64,000 bases of DNA from Pandoraea apista (GCF_001465595.2 NZ_CP013481.2:5208001-5272000); one strand, 5' to 3'; counted from the stretch's first letter, positions 1 to 10,276 are shown. The notes: a model not told the origin generated them from the sequence alone. Numbers and translations are program-made.

Positions 1-82
1 CCCGGACGGCACCGCTGCCGGCGCCGCGCCCATCCCTGTGAGTCCGACCGATGACGGCAAGTCTGGCCAGTCCTCTCACTGA
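1..82 (+). CDS. ureE: Probable 3' end of ureE (urease accessory protein), partial
   Basis: Reading from base 2, a frame stays open to a TGA at 80-82 and overlaps the ureF start by 32 bases. The visible residues are Gly, Ala, Pro and Ser rich, as in the poorly conserved tails of UreE nickel chaperones. UreE normally lies directly upstream of ureF. Nothing in these 26 residues is diagnostic, so the call rests on position alone. Another frame ends at 39-41 and could be the true one. Confidence 0.4.
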   Translation, partial: PDGTAAGAAPIPVSPTDDGKSGQSSH

Positions 83-776
83 ACCCGTTGCCGCTGCGTC
101 GCTGCAATCGCTCGCAGCGCTGCTTCATCTCGCCTCGCCGGCGCTGCCCATCGGTGCGTTCAGCTATTCGCAGGGCCTTGAGGCCGCCGTCGAGCACGGC
201 ATCATTCACGACGCCCCAAGCGCCGAGCGCTGGATCGCCAGCCAGCTCGACGGGGTCTTCACGACCGGCGAGATGGCGCTACTTGCCCGGCAGTGGCGTT
301 ACTGGCAAGCGGGCGACGTCGCCGCGCTCACCCGCGTGAACGATTGGCTGCTTGCCACACGCGAGGCGGCTGAGTTGCGCGCGGAAACTGAACAGATGGG
401 CTGGTCGCTCACGCAACTCGCGCTCTCGCTCGAATGGGGCGAGCCGGCACAGCGAGCGCACCTGGCTGCGTTACGTCCGATTGCGCTGCCGACGGCATTC
501 GCGTTCGCGGCACTCACGCATGGCGCACCGCTGGCCGACATGCTCGTGGCTTACGCGTTCAGTTGGCTCGAGAACCAGGTCGCCGGTGCGCTCAAAGCGG
601 TTCCACTCGGCCAACTGGCCGCGCAACGTGTGATCGTCTCGCTACGTCCCCGCGTCGTCGACGCGGCCCATCGGGCGGCGTCGTTGCCCGACGACCAGAT
701 CAATACGTTTTCCCCGATGCTCGCGATACTCGCGTCGCGCCACGAGACACAGTATTCACGGCTGTTCCGTTCGTGA
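51..776 (+). CDS. ureF: Urease accessory protein UreF
   Basis: UreF (241 aa) is a cytoplasmic helical protein that joins UreD (UreH) and UreG in the complex that loads nickel into apo-urease. The family signature [14 protein letters not shown] lies near residues 31-44. The C-terminal [18 protein letters not shown] stretch is also typical. The ATG at 51 gives a full-length protein. The gene probably overlaps the ureE tail and is followed 80 bases later by ureG, the usual urease operon order. Urease structural genes would lie left of the window. Confidence 0.93.
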   Translation: MTASLASPLTEPVAAASLQSLAALLHLASPALPIGAFSYSQGLEAAVEHGIIHDAPSAERWIASQLDGVFTTGEMALLARQWRYWQAGDVAALTRVNDWLLATREAAELRAETEQMGWSLTQLALSLEWGEPAQRAHLAALRPIALPTAFAFAALTHGAPLADMLVAYAFSWLENQVAGALKAVPLGQLAAQRVIVSLRPRVVDAAHRAASLPDDQINTFSPMLAILASRHETQYSRLFRS

Positions 777-856
777 AATGCGATGCGTCGCGTCTTCTTG
801 TTTTGTCACCTCGCTACTCAGCGATTTCGTTTTTTCCGCCACCCACGACATTCGCC

Positions 857-1495
857 ATGACGACTTCTGCCAACGCCCGTCGTACCAAGAAGAATCCGCC
901 GCTGCGTGTCGGCATCGGAGGCCCGGTCGGCTCCGGCAAAACCACCCTGACCGAAATGCTCTGCAAAGCCATGCGCGAGCGCTACGATCTCGTGGTGATC
1001 ACCAACGACATCTACACCAAGGAAGACCAGCGCCTGCTGACAGTCGCGGGCGCCCTGGAGCCCGAGCGTATTCTGGGTGTCGAGACGGGTGGCTGCCCGC
1101 ATACGGCCATTCGTGAAGATGCGTCGATCAATCTGGAAGCCGTCGAGCGCATGCTCGAACGGTTTCCGGACGCCGATGTGGTCTTCATCGAATCGGGCGG
1201 TGACAATCTTGCCGCCACATTCAGCCCCGAGCTCTCCGATCTCACCATCTACGTGATCGATGTGGCTGGCGGTGAGAAAATCCCTCGCAAGGGGGGGCCG
1301 GGCATTACCAAGTCGGACCTCCTCGTCATCAACAAGACCGATCTCGCCCCCTATGTCGGGGCGTCGCTCGACATCATGCGCTCGGATACACAGAAGATGC
1401 GCGGCATGCGTCCTTTCGTCATGGGGAACATGAAGGAAGGCAAGGGCCTTCAGGAGATCATCCGCTTTATCGAGGCGCGAGGAATGCTGGCTTGA
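857..1495 (+). CDS. ureG: Urease accessory GTPase UreG
   Basis: UreG (212 aa) is a SIMIBI-class GTPase that carries nickel and powers urease maturation. It shows the P-loop [11 protein letters not shown] near residue 20, the nickel-binding Cys-Pro-His motif in [15 protein letters not shown], the ESGGDNL switch region and the NKTDLAP guanine-specificity motif. The frame stays open far upstream, but the ATG at 857 gives the family N-terminus with a short basic leader before the P-loop. The gene ends the urease cluster; the next gene is convergent. Confidence 0.96.
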   Translation: MTTSANARRTKKNPPLRVGIGGPVGSGKTTLTEMLCKAMRERYDLVVITNDIYTKEDQRLLTVAGALEPERILGVETGGCPHTAIREDASINLEAVERMLERFPDADVVFIESGGDNLAATFSPELSDLTIYVIDVAGGEKIPRKGGPGITKSDLLVINKTDLAPYVGASLDIMRSDTQKMRGMRPFVMGNMKEGKGLQEIIRFIEARGMLA

Positions 1496-1497
1496 GG

Positions 1498-1540
1498 TGA
1501 TGCGCGCATTGAACGTCCCGGCTTTCCGATGCGCGCATCA
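1498..1540. terminator. Hairpin between convergent ureG and gumN-like gene
   Basis: Perfect 12-bp arms at 1498-1509 and 1529-1540 (TGATGCGCGCAT and its complement) flank a 19-base loop. The structure lies three bases after the ureG stop and just before the stop of the opposing gene. There is no clear T run on either side, so it may stabilise 3' ends rather than act as a strict intrinsic terminator. Confidence 0.55.
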
Positions 1541-1542
1541 GG

Positions 1543-2535
1543 CTATCGCTGCGTCACCGAAAATCCATGCTCGCGCAGCAGTTGCAATACCCCGTGCGGC
1601 CCACCAAGGTGCAACGTGCCGATGGCAACGAACACCGGCTTGCCCGGGTCCGCCAAAAAGAGCATGCGCGCCAGAAAACGCCGATTGCGCGAATATAGAA
1701 TGCGCTCGTCGATAGCATCGGCGAGCGCTACGTTGCGCCGCACTTGCGCCGACTTGCTCTGCGACCAGTCGAACACCAGCTCGGCGTCTCCCGCGCGCCA
1801 CAGACGGTGCAGCTCCTCGACCTGCGCCGTCGCCGTCTTGGGGGTAAGCACCAACTCCTGCGCCAGTAGCTCGTTCTGCTGCGCCGAGGTCAGGCCGGTG
1901 AACGCGTCCATCTGTTCCGCAAGCGACTCAAGGCCGACGATACGTCCGCGATAGATGTTCTCAAGCTGATTCTCGGTGCCGTACTCCGTTTGCAGATCGG
2001 CCCCCATCGAGTCCAGCGTTTCGACGAGCAGCGCCGCCAGCCATGGCCGCATGTGACGGATCTCGGCCAGCATCGCCGGATTGCCTTTCAGACGGTCGCG
2101 CAACTTGCGCCATAACGGCGCCGGAATCATCTTCGGCAAACAGGCACGCGTGCACATGCCGTACTTCTGCACGTCGTCCTGCGACATCGTCAGATCGTCA
2201 GGCGAAAGCTCGAACGCCACTACCTTCGATACGCGCAGCGCATCGACCACAACTTTGCGGAACGGATAGTCGTCGGGCTTGCCGACGTGCAGGGTGCCCA
2301 TCACGTAGATGGTCATGTCGCCCTTGCGGGCTTCGTAGAACGGGAGATTGGCGCCCGGCGGCGACTCGCCGGGCTCGGGCACCACCAGCGGCAACGTGCG
2401 CGGCGTGACGGCACGCGGCGTCACGGTCGAGGCTGCGTCCAGCGTGACGGCGAGCGTCATCAGCAGACAGCCAAGCAGCCAGCCGGTCAATGCAACGCCC
2501 CGGCGCACCTGCGTCGCGCGTGGTGGTCCACCCAA
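1543..2535 (-). CDS. TraB/GumN-family secreted protein
   Basis: This is a 330-aa protein of the TraB/GumN (PF01963) family, a hydrolase-like fold with conserved GTLH motifs. GTLHVGKP occurs near residue 80 and a second GTLHLGGPHGV near the C-terminus, followed by the typical LLREHGFSV ending. An N-terminal basic and hydrophobic stretch ending in DAAS suggests a signal peptide. The longest frame starts at a TTG; a GTG at 2508 giving RRGVALTGWLL as the N-terminus is equally good. It begins 5 bases after dppF and is probably the last gene of the dpp transcript. Function is unknown. Confidence 0.8.
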   Translation of the reverse strand: MGGPPRATQVRRGVALTGWLLGCLLMTLAVTLDAASTVTPRAVTPRTLPLVVPEPGESPPGANLPFYEARKGDMTIYVMGTLHVGKPDDYPFRKVVVDALRVSKVVAFELSPDDLTMSQDDVQKYGMCTRACLPKMIPAPLWRKLRDRLKGNPAMLAEIRHMRPWLAALLVETLDSMGADLQTEYGTENQLENIYRGRIVGLESLAEQMDAFTGLTSAQQNELLAQELVLTPKTATAQVEELHRLWRAGDAELVFDWSQSKSAQVRRNVALADAIDERILYSRNRRFLARMLFLADPGKPVFVAIGTLHLGGPHGVLQLLREHGFSVTQR

Positions 2536-2540
2536 TCTCG

Positions 2541-3587
2541 TTATCCCTCAATGTCTTCAACCCGATGGCACGCCACCAGACGCCCTTCGAGCTTGCGCAA
2601 TTGTGGTACTTCCTCGCGGCAATGGTCGACGGCATACGGACAGCGCGGCGCAAACGCACACCCCGGCGGCGGGCGCAACGGCGATGGCAGCTCGCCGATC
2701 AGCGGAATTTTCACGCGCCGCTCGGAGGGCTTGATCGCCGGTGTCGCCGACATCAGCGCCTTGGTGTACGGATGTAGCGGCTTGCCGAACACGGCGGCCT
2801 TGGGACCGTGTTCGACCGCGCGGCCGAGATACATCACCATGACGTCGTCGGCCACATGCTCGACCACGGCGAGATTATGCGACACGAACACGTAACTCGT
2901 CGCGTATCGGTCCTGCAAATCCATGAAAAGATTCAGGATCTGTGCCTGAATTGAGACATCCAGGGCCGAAACGGGCTCGTCGGCGACCACGATAGCAGGC
3001 GACATGATCATCGCCCGGGCAATCGCCACCCGCTGCCGCTGCCCGCCCGAGAACATATGCGGATAACGGGCCACGTGCTCCGGACGCAACCCTACCGTGC
3101 GCATCATCTCGGCAATCTTCTCGCCGCGCTCCGCGCGGCTGAGCGACGTATTGATCGCCAGCGGCTCGTCGAGCGCCTGCCCCACGGTCTTGCGTGGGTT
3201 GAGCGACGCATACGGGTTCTGGAACACCATCTGAATGCGCGTGCGCAGCGGCGCCAGATCGCCCGCCGACGCCCCCGTGGTCTCGGTGGCATCAATGGCG
3301 AGTCTGCCGGACGTCGGCGGTTCGATCAATGTCAGCACTCTGGCCAGCGTCGATTTGCCGCACCCGGACTCCCCCACCACGGCGAGCGTGCGGCCGGCCG
3401 ACAACTCGAACGACACCCCGTTGAGTGCCTTGACCGTGGCCTGCCCGCGCATCAAGCCGCGGTTCACCGTGTAGAAACGCGTCAGCGCTTGCGCAGTCAG
3501 CACCAACGGACCGCTGCCGCGCTCGCTGCCACCCGGCACAGGCGTTTGCGGCGCTCCCGGAGGCGTCGCGAAAACGGTTTCACTCAT
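2541..3587 (-). CDS. dppF: Dipeptide ABC transporter ATPase DppF
   Basis: A 348-aa cytoplasmic ATPase that pairs with DppD to power peptide import. Visible are Walker [10 protein letters not shown], the signature [14 protein letters not shown], Walker [12 protein letters not shown] and the C-terminal oligopeptide-transporter domain with [10 protein letters not shown]. The ATG at 3587 overlaps the dppD stop in an ATGA, so translation is probably coupled. Length and domain order match DppF/OppF. Substrate class is inferred from the operon. Confidence 0.93.
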   Translation of the reverse strand: MSETVFATPPGAPQTPVPGGSERGSGPLVLTAQALTRFYTVNRGLMRGQATVKALNGVSFELSAGRTLAVVGESGCGKSTLARVLTLIEPPTSGRLAIDATETTGASAGDLAPLRTRIQMVFQNPYASLNPRKTVGQALDEPLAINTSLSRAERGEKIAEMMRTVGLRPEHVARYPHMFSGGQRQRVAIARAMIMSPAIVVADEPVSALDVSIQAQILNLFMDLQDRYATSYVFVSHNLAVVEHVADDVMVMYLGRAVEHGPKAAVFGKPLHPYTKALMSATPAIKPSERRVKIPLIGELPSPLRPPPGCAFAPRCPYAVDHCREEVPQLRKLEGRLVACHRVEDIEG

Positions 3588-4588
3588 TGCGCTCCTCCCG
3601 TCGTCTGTACGCCCGCCACCGTATGCGGCAGCGGCTTGAAGCATCGCACCAGCGGCGTGCCGATGGCCTGAGGCCCCGTATAGGGCTCGAGCGGGGGCGG
3701 CGCCGTACGGCAGTGGTCGTCGGCATAGGGACAACGCGGCGAGAGCAGACAGCCTGCCGGACGGTCGTCCCGCCCGGGTACCACACCCGGCAACGTGTGC
3801 AAACGGCGCACCCCGCGGTTGTGTTCGGGAATGGCGGAGAGCAAGGCCTCCGTGTACGGATGATGCGGCGCGTCGAACAGCGCCGGCACCTGCTGAACTT
3901 CGATCACCTGCCCCGCATACATGACGGCCACCCGGTGCGCGACCTCGGCCACCACAGCCAGATCGTGCGAAATGAGCACCAGCGCCATGCCGTAATCCTT
4001 TTGCAGTTGCAGCAGCAAGGCCATGATCTGCGCCTGAATCGTGACGTCGAGCGCAGTCGTCGGTTCATCGGCAATCAACAGCTTCGGGCGGCAGGCAATC
4101 GCCATTGCGATCATCACGCGCTGGTTCATCCCGCCGGATAGCTGGTGCGGGTAAGCGCCTAGCCGGTTGGCGGCGTCGGGAATCTCGACTTGCTCGAGCA
4201 GTTCGACAACGCGATCCTTCAACGCCTTGCCGCGCAATCCCATGTGACGCCGCAACACTTCGCCGATCTGGTAGCCAACGGTGTAGCTCGGGTTCAGGCT
4301 GGTGAGTGCGTCCTGAAAGATCATCGACACGTCGCGCCCGACAATACTTCGCCGCTCGCGCGCCGAGGCATTGAGCAGGTCGCGCCCGTCGAAGCGCACT
4401 TCGTCGGCCCGCACGCGGCCCGGCGCGTCGATGAGCCCCATGAGCGCGAGCATGGTCACACTCTTGCCGGAGCCGGATTCGCCGACCACGCCGAGAATCT
4501 CGCCCTGGCCAACGGTCATGTCGATGGCGTCGACAGCGCGCGCGCCGTCGAAGTCGACCGATAGATTTCGAATGGAGAGCAGACTCAT
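3584..4588 (-). CDS. dppD: Dipeptide ABC transporter ATPase DppD
   Basis: A 334-aa ATPase, partner of DppF. It has Walker [10 protein letters not shown], signature [14 protein letters not shown], Walker [13 protein letters not shown], and a C-terminal domain with [10 protein letters not shown]. The ATG at 4588 overlaps the dppC stop by four bases (ATGA). The frame remains open upstream into dppC, but those residues do not belong to the family. Confidence 0.93.
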   Translation of the reverse strand: MSLLSIRNLSVDFDGARAVDAIDMTVGQGEILGVVGESGSGKSVTMLALMGLIDAPGRVRADEVRFDGRDLLNASARERRSIVGRDVSMIFQDALTSLNPSYTVGYQIGEVLRRHMGLRGKALKDRVVELLEQVEIPDAANRLGAYPHQLSGGMNQRVMIAMAIACRPKLLIADEPTTALDVTIQAQIMALLLQLQKDYGMALVLISHDLAVVAEVAHRVAVMYAGQVIEVQQVPALFDAPHHPYTEALLSAIPEHNRGVRRLHTLPGVVPGRDDRPAGCLLSPRCPYADDHCRTAPPPLEPYTGPQAIGTPLVRCFKPLPHTVAGVQTTGGAQ

Positions 4589-5505
4589 GCGATTCGCTTC
4601 AGTTTGGGGTCGAGTGCATCGCGCAGGCCGTCGCCGACCAGATTGATCGCGAGCACCGAGATGACGATCGCAAGGCCCGGCAGCGTAACGATCCACCAGG
4701 CACTTTCCATATAGTCGCGTGCCGACGCGAGCATCGAGCCCCATTCGGCGAGCGGCGGTTGCACGCCCAGACCGAGAAAGCCGAGGGCGGCTGCGTCGAG
4801 AATCGCCACCGAGAAACTCAGCGTCGCCTGCACGATGAGCGGCGCCGCACAGTTCGGCAGCACCGTCGAGAACATCAGCCGCAGCGTGCCCGCCCCCGCC
4901 ATGCGCGAGGCCACGACATACTCGCGCTGCAACTCGCCAATGGCCGCCGCTCGTGTCAAACGCACATAGGCAGGCAAGGTCACGATAGCGATAGCGATGG
5001 TCGTATTGGCAAGTCCCGGGCCGATCACGGCCACCACGGCCACGGCCAGCAGCAGCGACGGCAGCGCCATCATCATGTCCATCAGGCGCATGATCGGCGT
5101 GTCGAGCCAGCGCGGGAAGAAGGCCGCGAGCAAGCCGAGCAGAATGCCCGGAATCAGCGAAAGCACAACCGACGACAAACCGATCCAGAACGACAGGCGC
5201 GCACCGAAAATCAGACGCGAAAGAATATCGCGCCCAGCCTCATCCGTGCCCAGCAGGAACCGGGCGTTGCCGCCCTCGAACCACGCGGGCGGAATCTTCA
5301 CGAAATCGCGATATTGCTCGATGGGGCTGTGCGGCGCGATCAGCGGCGCGAAAATCGCCGCCGCGAACATCAACAACAGCACGATGGCCGCGGCCGTCGC
5401 GCCGCGGTTGGCGGTAAAGCTGCGCAGAAACTCCCGAACCAGACGCGCGCGAGGCGTGGCCGTCACAGTCGCGGGAGGCGGCAGCGTAGCAGGCGTGTCA
5501 CTCAT
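4585..5505 (-). CDS. dppC: Dipeptide ABC transporter permease DppC
   Basis: A 306-aa inner-membrane permease with six predicted membrane segments. It has the long N-terminal cytoplasmic region of the DppC/OppC type. The EAA-type loop reads as a region near [20 protein letters not shown], with [14 protein letters not shown] further on, typical of this family. It forms the channel with DppB. It starts 12 bases after dppB and overlaps dppD. Confidence 0.93.
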   Translation of the reverse strand: MSDTPATLPPPATVTATPRARLVREFLRSFTANRGATAAAIVLLLMFAAAIFAPLIAPHSPIEQYRDFVKIPPAWFEGGNARFLLGTDEAGRDILSRLIFGARLSFWIGLSSVVLSLIPGILLGLLAAFFPRWLDTPIMRLMDMMMALPSLLLAVAVVAVIGPGLANTTIAIAIVTLPAYVRLTRAAAIGELQREYVVASRMAGAGTLRLMFSTVLPNCAAPLIVQATLSFSVAILDAAALGFLGLGVQPPLAEWGSMLASARDYMESAWWIVTLPGLAIVISVLAINLVGDGLRDALDPKLKRIA

Positions 5506-5517
5506 CGTTGACCTCCT

Positions 5518-6522
5518 TCAGTGCCGAATGCGCGGGTTGACGACGCCATAGAGCACGTCGACCAGCAAGTTGACCAGAATCACGCCCGTCGCGATGAGCA
5601 GAATGCCGCCCTGCACCACCGGATAGTCGCGTCGCAGAATGGCATCGATCAGCCATTTACCGATCCCGGGCCACGAGAACACGTTCTCGGTCAGCACCGC
5701 CCCGGCAAGCAATGTGCCGACTTGCAGACCGATCACGGTAATGACGGGAATCAGCGCGTTGCGCAGCGCATGCACCACGATCACACGCCACGGCGAGAGA
5801 CCCTTCGCGCGTGCCGTGCGAATGTAGTCCTCGCGAAGGACTTCGAGCATGGCCGAGCGTGTCATGCGGGCAATCACCGCGAGCGGCACGGTGCCGAGCA
5901 CGATGGTCGGCAGGATCAGATGACTCACCGCCGAGCTGAAAGCGCCCTGATCTCCGGAGAGCAGCGTGTCGATCAGCATGAAGCCGGTGACCACCGGCAC
6001 GTCGTACTCCACGCCGATACGTCCGGACACCGGGGTCCATTGCAGGTCGACGGAGAACAGCATGATGAGCAGCAGCCCCCACCAGAAAATCGGCATGGAG
6101 TAGCCGGTGAGCGCCGCCCCCATCGTGGTGTGATCGAGCATCTTGCCGCGCCTGAGCGAGGCGGCAACGCCTGCCGGCAATCCGACCACGAGCGCGAAGA
6201 TCATCGCGCAGAGGGCGAGTTCCAGCGTTGCGGGAAAGCGCGAGAAGAACTCGTGAAGCACACCCTCGTTGGTCACGATCGAGCGCCCGAGATCCCCCTG
6301 CGCTGCGTGCTTCAGATAGACGAAATATTGCGTGGTGAGCGGCTGGTCGAGTCCAAGCCGCTTCATCGCCTCCGCGTGCATGACCGGATCGAGGTTCCGC
6401 TCGCCCACGAGCACTTCGATCGGATCGCCGGGAATAAGGTGAATGAGCGCGAACGCCAGGATAGTGATGCCGATGAAAGTCGGGATCACCATGCCCAGTC
6501 GTCTCAGGACGAATCTCAGCAT
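5518..6522 (-). CDS. dppB: Dipeptide ABC transporter permease DppB
   Basis: A 334-aa inner-membrane permease. The N-terminus MLRFVLRRLGMVIPTF and the early IPGDP motif are hallmarks of DppB/OppB proteins. The ARAKGLS element near residue 240 is the ATPase-coupling loop. It is separated from dppA by 215 bases that carry several hairpins, which may lower its expression relative to the binding protein. Confidence 0.93.
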   Translation of the reverse strand: MLRFVLRRLGMVIPTFIGITILAFALIHLIPGDPIEVLVGERNLDPVMHAEAMKRLGLDQPLTTQYFVYLKHAAQGDLGRSIVTNEGVLHEFFSRFPATLELALCAMIFALVVGLPAGVAASLRRGKMLDHTTMGAALTGYSMPIFWWGLLLIMLFSVDLQWTPVSGRIGVEYDVPVVTGFMLIDTLLSGDQGAFSSAVSHLILPTIVLGTVPLAVIARMTRSAMLEVLREDYIRTARAKGLSPWRVIVVHALRNALIPVITVIGLQVGTLLAGAVLTENVFSWPGIGKWLIDAILRRDYPVVQGGILLIATGVILVNLLVDVLYGVVNPRIRH

Positions 6523-6626
6523 AGGAGGGTTCCGTGGGGGCTTCGCGCACCGCCCGGCCCCGGCGCAGGGACGGATGGCGCTGTGCCGCGTTAGTCAGTT
6601 CGTAGACGATCTTTTGTCTTGGTGCG

Positions 6627-6714
6627 GCAGGCAGATCCGGGCGCGGCGGCCGGGTCTGCCTGCTTGATACCCAAAACTTGCTTTTGGCCGGCGTCGGCCG
6701 GCACCGGCCGACGC
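6627..6714. repeat. Clustered stem-loops in the dppA-dppB intergenic region
   Basis: Arms at 6627-6640 and 6650-6663 form a 14-bp stem with one T-G pair. Arms at 6691-6700 and 6705-6714 form a perfect 10-bp GC-rich stem. A smaller CCAAAA/TTTTGG dyad lies between them at 6671-6687. None is followed by a T run on the minus strand. Such structures often protect the binding-protein message from 3' decay and reduce downstream permease expression; that role is inferred here. Confidence 0.7.
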
Positions 6715-6737
6715 TGCTGCCATGTCGCGGGCTTCGA

Positions 6738-8378
6738 TCAATCCAGCGACACGCCGGCGAAGCTATTGCGGCTGAACGGGCTGAGCTTGAAGCCCTTCAC
6801 GTTCGTGGCCATCGGCTTGTACTGCGTGGAGTGTGCGATGGGCGAGAACGGCAGTTGCTGGGAGAAGATCTCCTGCGCTTGCGTGTACAGCTTCGTACGC
6901 GCGGCGACGTCCGTGGTCTGACGTGCCTGCTTGATGAGATCGTCGAACGGCTTGTAGCACCACTTCGAGAAGTTGTTGCCGTTCATCGAGTCGCAGCCGA
7001 GCAGCACACCGAGCCAGTTGTCCGGATCGCCGTTGTCGCCGGTCCAGCCAATAAGCATCGCATCGTGTTCGCCCGCCTTGGCGCGCTTGATGTACTCGCC
7101 CCACTCGTAAGTGACGATGTTGGCCTTCACGCCGATCTTGGCCCAGTCGGCCTGAATCATTTCGGCCATGAGCTTGCCGTTCGGGTTATACGGGCGTTGC
7201 ACCGGCATTGCCCACAGGGTGATCTCGATGTTCTTCACACCGGCCTTGTCGAGCAACGCGCGGGCCTTCTCGGGATCGTAGCTGGCCGACTTGATGTTCT
7301 TGTCGTATGACCATTGCGTCGGCGGCATCGGCGCGCCGTTCGACAACTGCCCTGCCGAGCCGTAGACGGACTGAAGAATCGCCTTCTTGTTGATCGCCAT
7401 GTCGAGTGCCTGACGCACTTCCACACGATCGAGCGGCTTCTTCTGCACGTTGTACGCCACGTAGCCGAGGTTGAAGCCGACCTGATCCGGCATCTTCAGC
7501 TTCGAGGCCTTGCCCTGTGCCGAGATTTCGGCCTTGAGCGCGTCGACGTCAGCCGGACGCGGGTAGGTCGCGACCTGGCATTCGTTGCGCTTGAGCTTCT
7601 GGATACGAACGTTCGCATCGGTCGTGATCGCGAAGATCAGCTTGCCCACCTTCGGCGGCAGATTCGCGTTCCAGTAGTCCTTGTTGCCGTCGAGGCGCAG
7701 CGTGGCGTCCTTCGTATAGCTGCGGAAGATGAACGGCCCCGTGCCAACCGGCTTGAGTGCGATATCGCGCGGGTTGTTCGCCGCGAGCAGCTTGTCCGCG
7801 TATTCCTTCGACAGGATCGACGCGAACGACATCGCCAGATTCTGGATGAACGGCGCATCGACCTTCTTCAGCACGAAACGCACGGTGTACGGGTCGACGA
7901 CCTCGATGCGGTCGATGTCCGCCTGAAGCCCCATGTCGACGAAATACGGAAACTCGGCCGGATAGGCCTTGCGGAACGGCATCTCACGATCGCCCATGCG
8001 ATCGAAAGTGAACTTCACATCCTCGGCGTTGAAATCACGCGTGGGGGTGAAGTATTCGGTCGTATGAAACTTGACACCCTTGCGCAGGTGGAAGGTGTAG
8101 ATCTTGTTGTCCGGCGAGATATCCCACTTCTCCGCAAGCGACGGCATCACACCGGTTTCGCCCGGTACGAAGGCGATGAGGCGGTTGTAGATGGCGTCGG
8201 CGGGATCGAAATCGGTGCCTGTGGTGAGTTGCCCCGGATCGAAGCCGGCGGGACTGCCCTCGGAGCAATACACGAGGGTCTTGTTCGGGAGCTCGACTGC
8301 TGCCGCGGGCGGGATCACGGTTGCACCGGCAAGCAAGGTCGCAGCCAAAAGCAAACGCAGGGTGTGAGTCTGTTTCAT
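6738..8378 (-). CDS. dppA: Dipeptide ABC transporter periplasmic binding protein DppA
   Basis: A 546-aa SBP family 5 protein that captures peptides in the periplasm. A signal peptide ends near the AVELPNKTLV junction (about residue 28). The mature start LVYCSEGSPAGFDPG closely matches DppA. Further family features include WDISPDNKIYTFHLRKGVKFH and GCDSMNGNNFSKWC. It is the first gene of dppA-B-C-D-F. A promoter candidate lies 60-90 bases upstream. Confidence 0.94.
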   Translation of the reverse strand: MKQTHTLRLLLAATLLAGATVIPPAAAVELPNKTLVYCSEGSPAGFDPGQLTTGTDFDPADAIYNRLIAFVPGETGVMPSLAEKWDISPDNKIYTFHLRKGVKFHTTEYFTPTRDFNAEDVKFTFDRMGDREMPFRKAYPAEFPYFVDMGLQADIDRIEVVDPYTVRFVLKKVDAPFIQNLAMSFASILSKEYADKLLAANNPRDIALKPVGTGPFIFRSYTKDATLRLDGNKDYWNANLPPKVGKLIFAITTDANVRIQKLKRNECQVATYPRPADVDALKAEISAQGKASKLKMPDQVGFNLGYVAYNVQKKPLDRVEVRQALDMAINKKAILQSVYGSAGQLSNGAPMPPTQWSYDKNIKSASYDPEKARALLDKAGVKNIEITLWAMPVQRPYNPNGKLMAEMIQADWAKIGVKANIVTYEWGEYIKRAKAGEHDAMLIGWTGDNGDPDNWLGVLLGCDSMNGNNFSKWCYKPFDDLIKQARQTTDVAARTKLYTQAQEIFSQQLPFSPIAHSTQYKPMATNVKGFKLSPFSRNSFAGVSLD

Positions 8379-8436
8379 AGGCTCCTCGGGATATGAGATG
8401 ACGCCCGGCGACGATCGGCCGCCGAGCCCACGAGGG

Positions 8437-8465
8437 ATATTACTTAAGCTTACCTCGCCTCACAA
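8437..8465 (-). promoter_or_regulatory. Candidate sigma70 promoter of dppA
   Basis: On the minus strand a -35 TTGTGA (8465-8460) and a -10 TAATAT (8442-8437) are separated by 17 bases. This is the best promoter match in the AT-rich stretch upstream of dppA. Confidence 0.5.
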
Positions 8466-8582
8466 CACGCCAAATCCCTAGCAAACCGCCTATTTGTGGT
8501 GTTTTTGATTAGGAAATTGCTTAATTATGATCAGGATTGACTTCCAACCCGCCCACCCGCTAGTCAGCGATTGCGCGGCGCC

Positions 8583-9443
8583 TTACAGACCGAGGCGCTG
8601 CCACATCGCTTTGGTCGCCGAAGCAGCGTTGAGCGTGTAGAAATGCAATCCGGGCGCGCCGCCCGCGAGCAGGCGCTCGCACAGCGCCGTCACCACGTCG
8701 AGCCCGAAGGCGCGGATCGCCTCGCGGTCGTCGCCGAAGCCTTCGAGACGCTTGGCCACCCAGCGCGGCACTTCGGCGCCGCACATCTCCGAGAACCGCA
8801 TCATCTGCGAATAGTTCGTGATGGGCATGATGCCGGGCACGATCGGCACCGTCACACCGAGACGCTGTACGTCTTCGACGAAGCGGAAATACGCGTCGGC
8901 GTTGAAGAAGTACTGCGTGATCGCGGCGTCTGCTCCGGCCTTCACCTTGTTGGCAAAGTGCTCGAGATCCAGACGCGGCGACTTCGCCTGCGGGTGGTAT
9001 TCCGGATAGGCCGCCACTTCGATATGAAACCAGTCGCCGGTCTCGGCACGAATGAACTCGACCAGTTCCGAGGCATAGCGGAACTCGCCGATCTCGCCCA
9101 TCCCCGACGGCATGTCGCCACGCAGCGCCACGATATGGCGGATGCCGTTATCGCGGTAGGTCTTCAGAATGTCGCGGATGTTCTCTTTGGTCGAGCCGAC
9201 GCACGAGAGGTGCGGTGCGGCTTCCACGCCTTCGCGCTGGATTTCGATGACCGTATCCAGCGTACCCCGCTGCGTCGAGCCGCCGGCGCCGAACGTCACC
9301 GAGACGAACTTGGGGCCAAGGGGAAACAGTTGCTGGCGCGTGGCGCGCAGCTTTTCCGCGCCGTCGGCGGTCTTGGGCGGGAAGAATTCGAAACTGAAGG
9401 AAGGCTTCGTCATGATGGTCTTGTTTTCGAGAGAGCCACTCAT
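8583..9443 (-). CDS. metF: 5,10-methylenetetrahydrofolate reductase MetF
   Basis: MetF (286 aa) is an FAD enzyme that reduces 5,10-methylene-THF to 5-methyl-THF, the methyl donor for methionine synthase. The N-terminal SFEFFPPKT, the VSVTFGAGGS strand and the C-terminal GAPGLHFYTLN are diagnostic. The ATG at 9443 overlaps the tlyA stop (ATGA), which favours it; an internal ATG at 9413 is the alternative. It is the last gene of the ahcY operon, linking methyl-group supply to SAH removal. Confidence 0.95.
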   Translation of the reverse strand: MSGSLENKTIMTKPSFSFEFFPPKTADGAEKLRATRQQLFPLGPKFVSVTFGAGGSTQRGTLDTVIEIQREGVEAAPHLSCVGSTKENIRDILKTYRDNGIRHIVALRGDMPSGMGEIGEFRYASELVEFIRAETGDWFHIEVAAYPEYHPQAKSPRLDLEHFANKVKAGADAAITQYFFNADAYFRFVEDVQRLGVTVPIVPGIMPITNYSQMMRFSEMCGAEVPRWVAKRLEGFGDDREAIRAFGLDVVTALCERLLAGGAPGLHFYTLNAASATKAMWQRLGL

Positions 9444-10276
9444 GCCGCGCGTCTGGCGTGCACGAAGAACTCCCGGTTGCCGTCACCCCCGGCGATAGGG
9501 CTGTCGAGCCACGCGGCTACGGTCAGCGCCAGCGCTTCGCAGGCGGTGCGGATCTTTGTCTCCACTTGCGCGTATTGCGCGGCATCTTTCACGAGGCCGC
9601 CGCGACCAATGTGCTCGCGCCCCACTTCGAACTGCGGCTTCACCAGCATCAGCAGATCGCCCGTCGCCGCCAGCAAAGGGGCCAGCGCCGGCAGTATCAG
9701 CGTGAGCGAGATGAACGACACATCGCCGACGATCAGGTCGAAGCCCGCTTCCGGCACGGCGGTCAAGGCCGCGACGGGAGTATCTCGTGCGGCGTCATCG
9801 GTGCACTGCGTCAAACGTTCGTCGAGCATCTCGCGCGACAGGTGACGTGCGTTGATGCCTTCTAGCGAGACGAGGCGCGGCTCGGTCGCCAGACGTTGGT
9901 TCAGTTGCCCATGCCCGACATCCACGCCAACGACCCGCGCAACGCCCGCCTGCAAGAGGCAGTCGGCAAAGCCGCCGGTCGACAGGCCCACGTCGAGGGC
10001 GATGCGCCCCGTGACATCGAGCCCGGTCTGCGCCAGCGCGCCAGCCAGCTTCAACCCGCCGCGCGACACGTAGCGGTCCTCGCCGGGCAAACCGTCCGCC
10101 GCCGCACGCACTTCGAGGTCTTCGTCGTCCGCCACAACCTGACTGGCCTTTTTCAGCGCCGTTTCGGTGCCGGCGAAATATACGCGCCCGGCATCGATGA
10201 GACGTTGAGCGGCGGTGCGCGATGCTGCCAGCCCCCGGGAGACGAGGGCCTGATCGGCACGAAGAGCTTGCGACAT
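9440..10276 (-). CDS. tlyA: TlyA-family rRNA methyltransferase / hemolysin A homologue
   Basis: A 278-aa protein with an N-terminal S4 RNA-binding domain (about residues 1-60, ADQALVSRGLAASR) and an FtsJ-like SAM-dependent methyltransferase domain (GLSTGGFADCLLQAG, then GVDVGHGQL). Family members are 2'-O-methyltransferases of 16S/23S rRNA. It starts 47 bases after the holin-like gene and overlaps metF by four bases. Its presence in a SAH-controlled operon fits a SAM user, but its rRNA target here is not known. Confidence 0.9.
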   Translation of the reverse strand: MSQALRADQALVSRGLAASRTAAQRLIDAGRVYFAGTETALKKASQVVADDEDLEVRAAADGLPGEDRYVSRGGLKLAGALAQTGLDVTGRIALDVGLSTGGFADCLLQAGVARVVGVDVGHGQLNQRLATEPRLVSLEGINARHLSREMLDERLTQCTDDAARDTPVAALTAVPEAGFDLIVGDVSFISLTLILPALAPLLAATGDLLMLVKPQFEVGREHIGRGGLVKDAAQYAQVETKIRTACEALALTVAAWLDSPIAGGDGNREFFVHARRAA

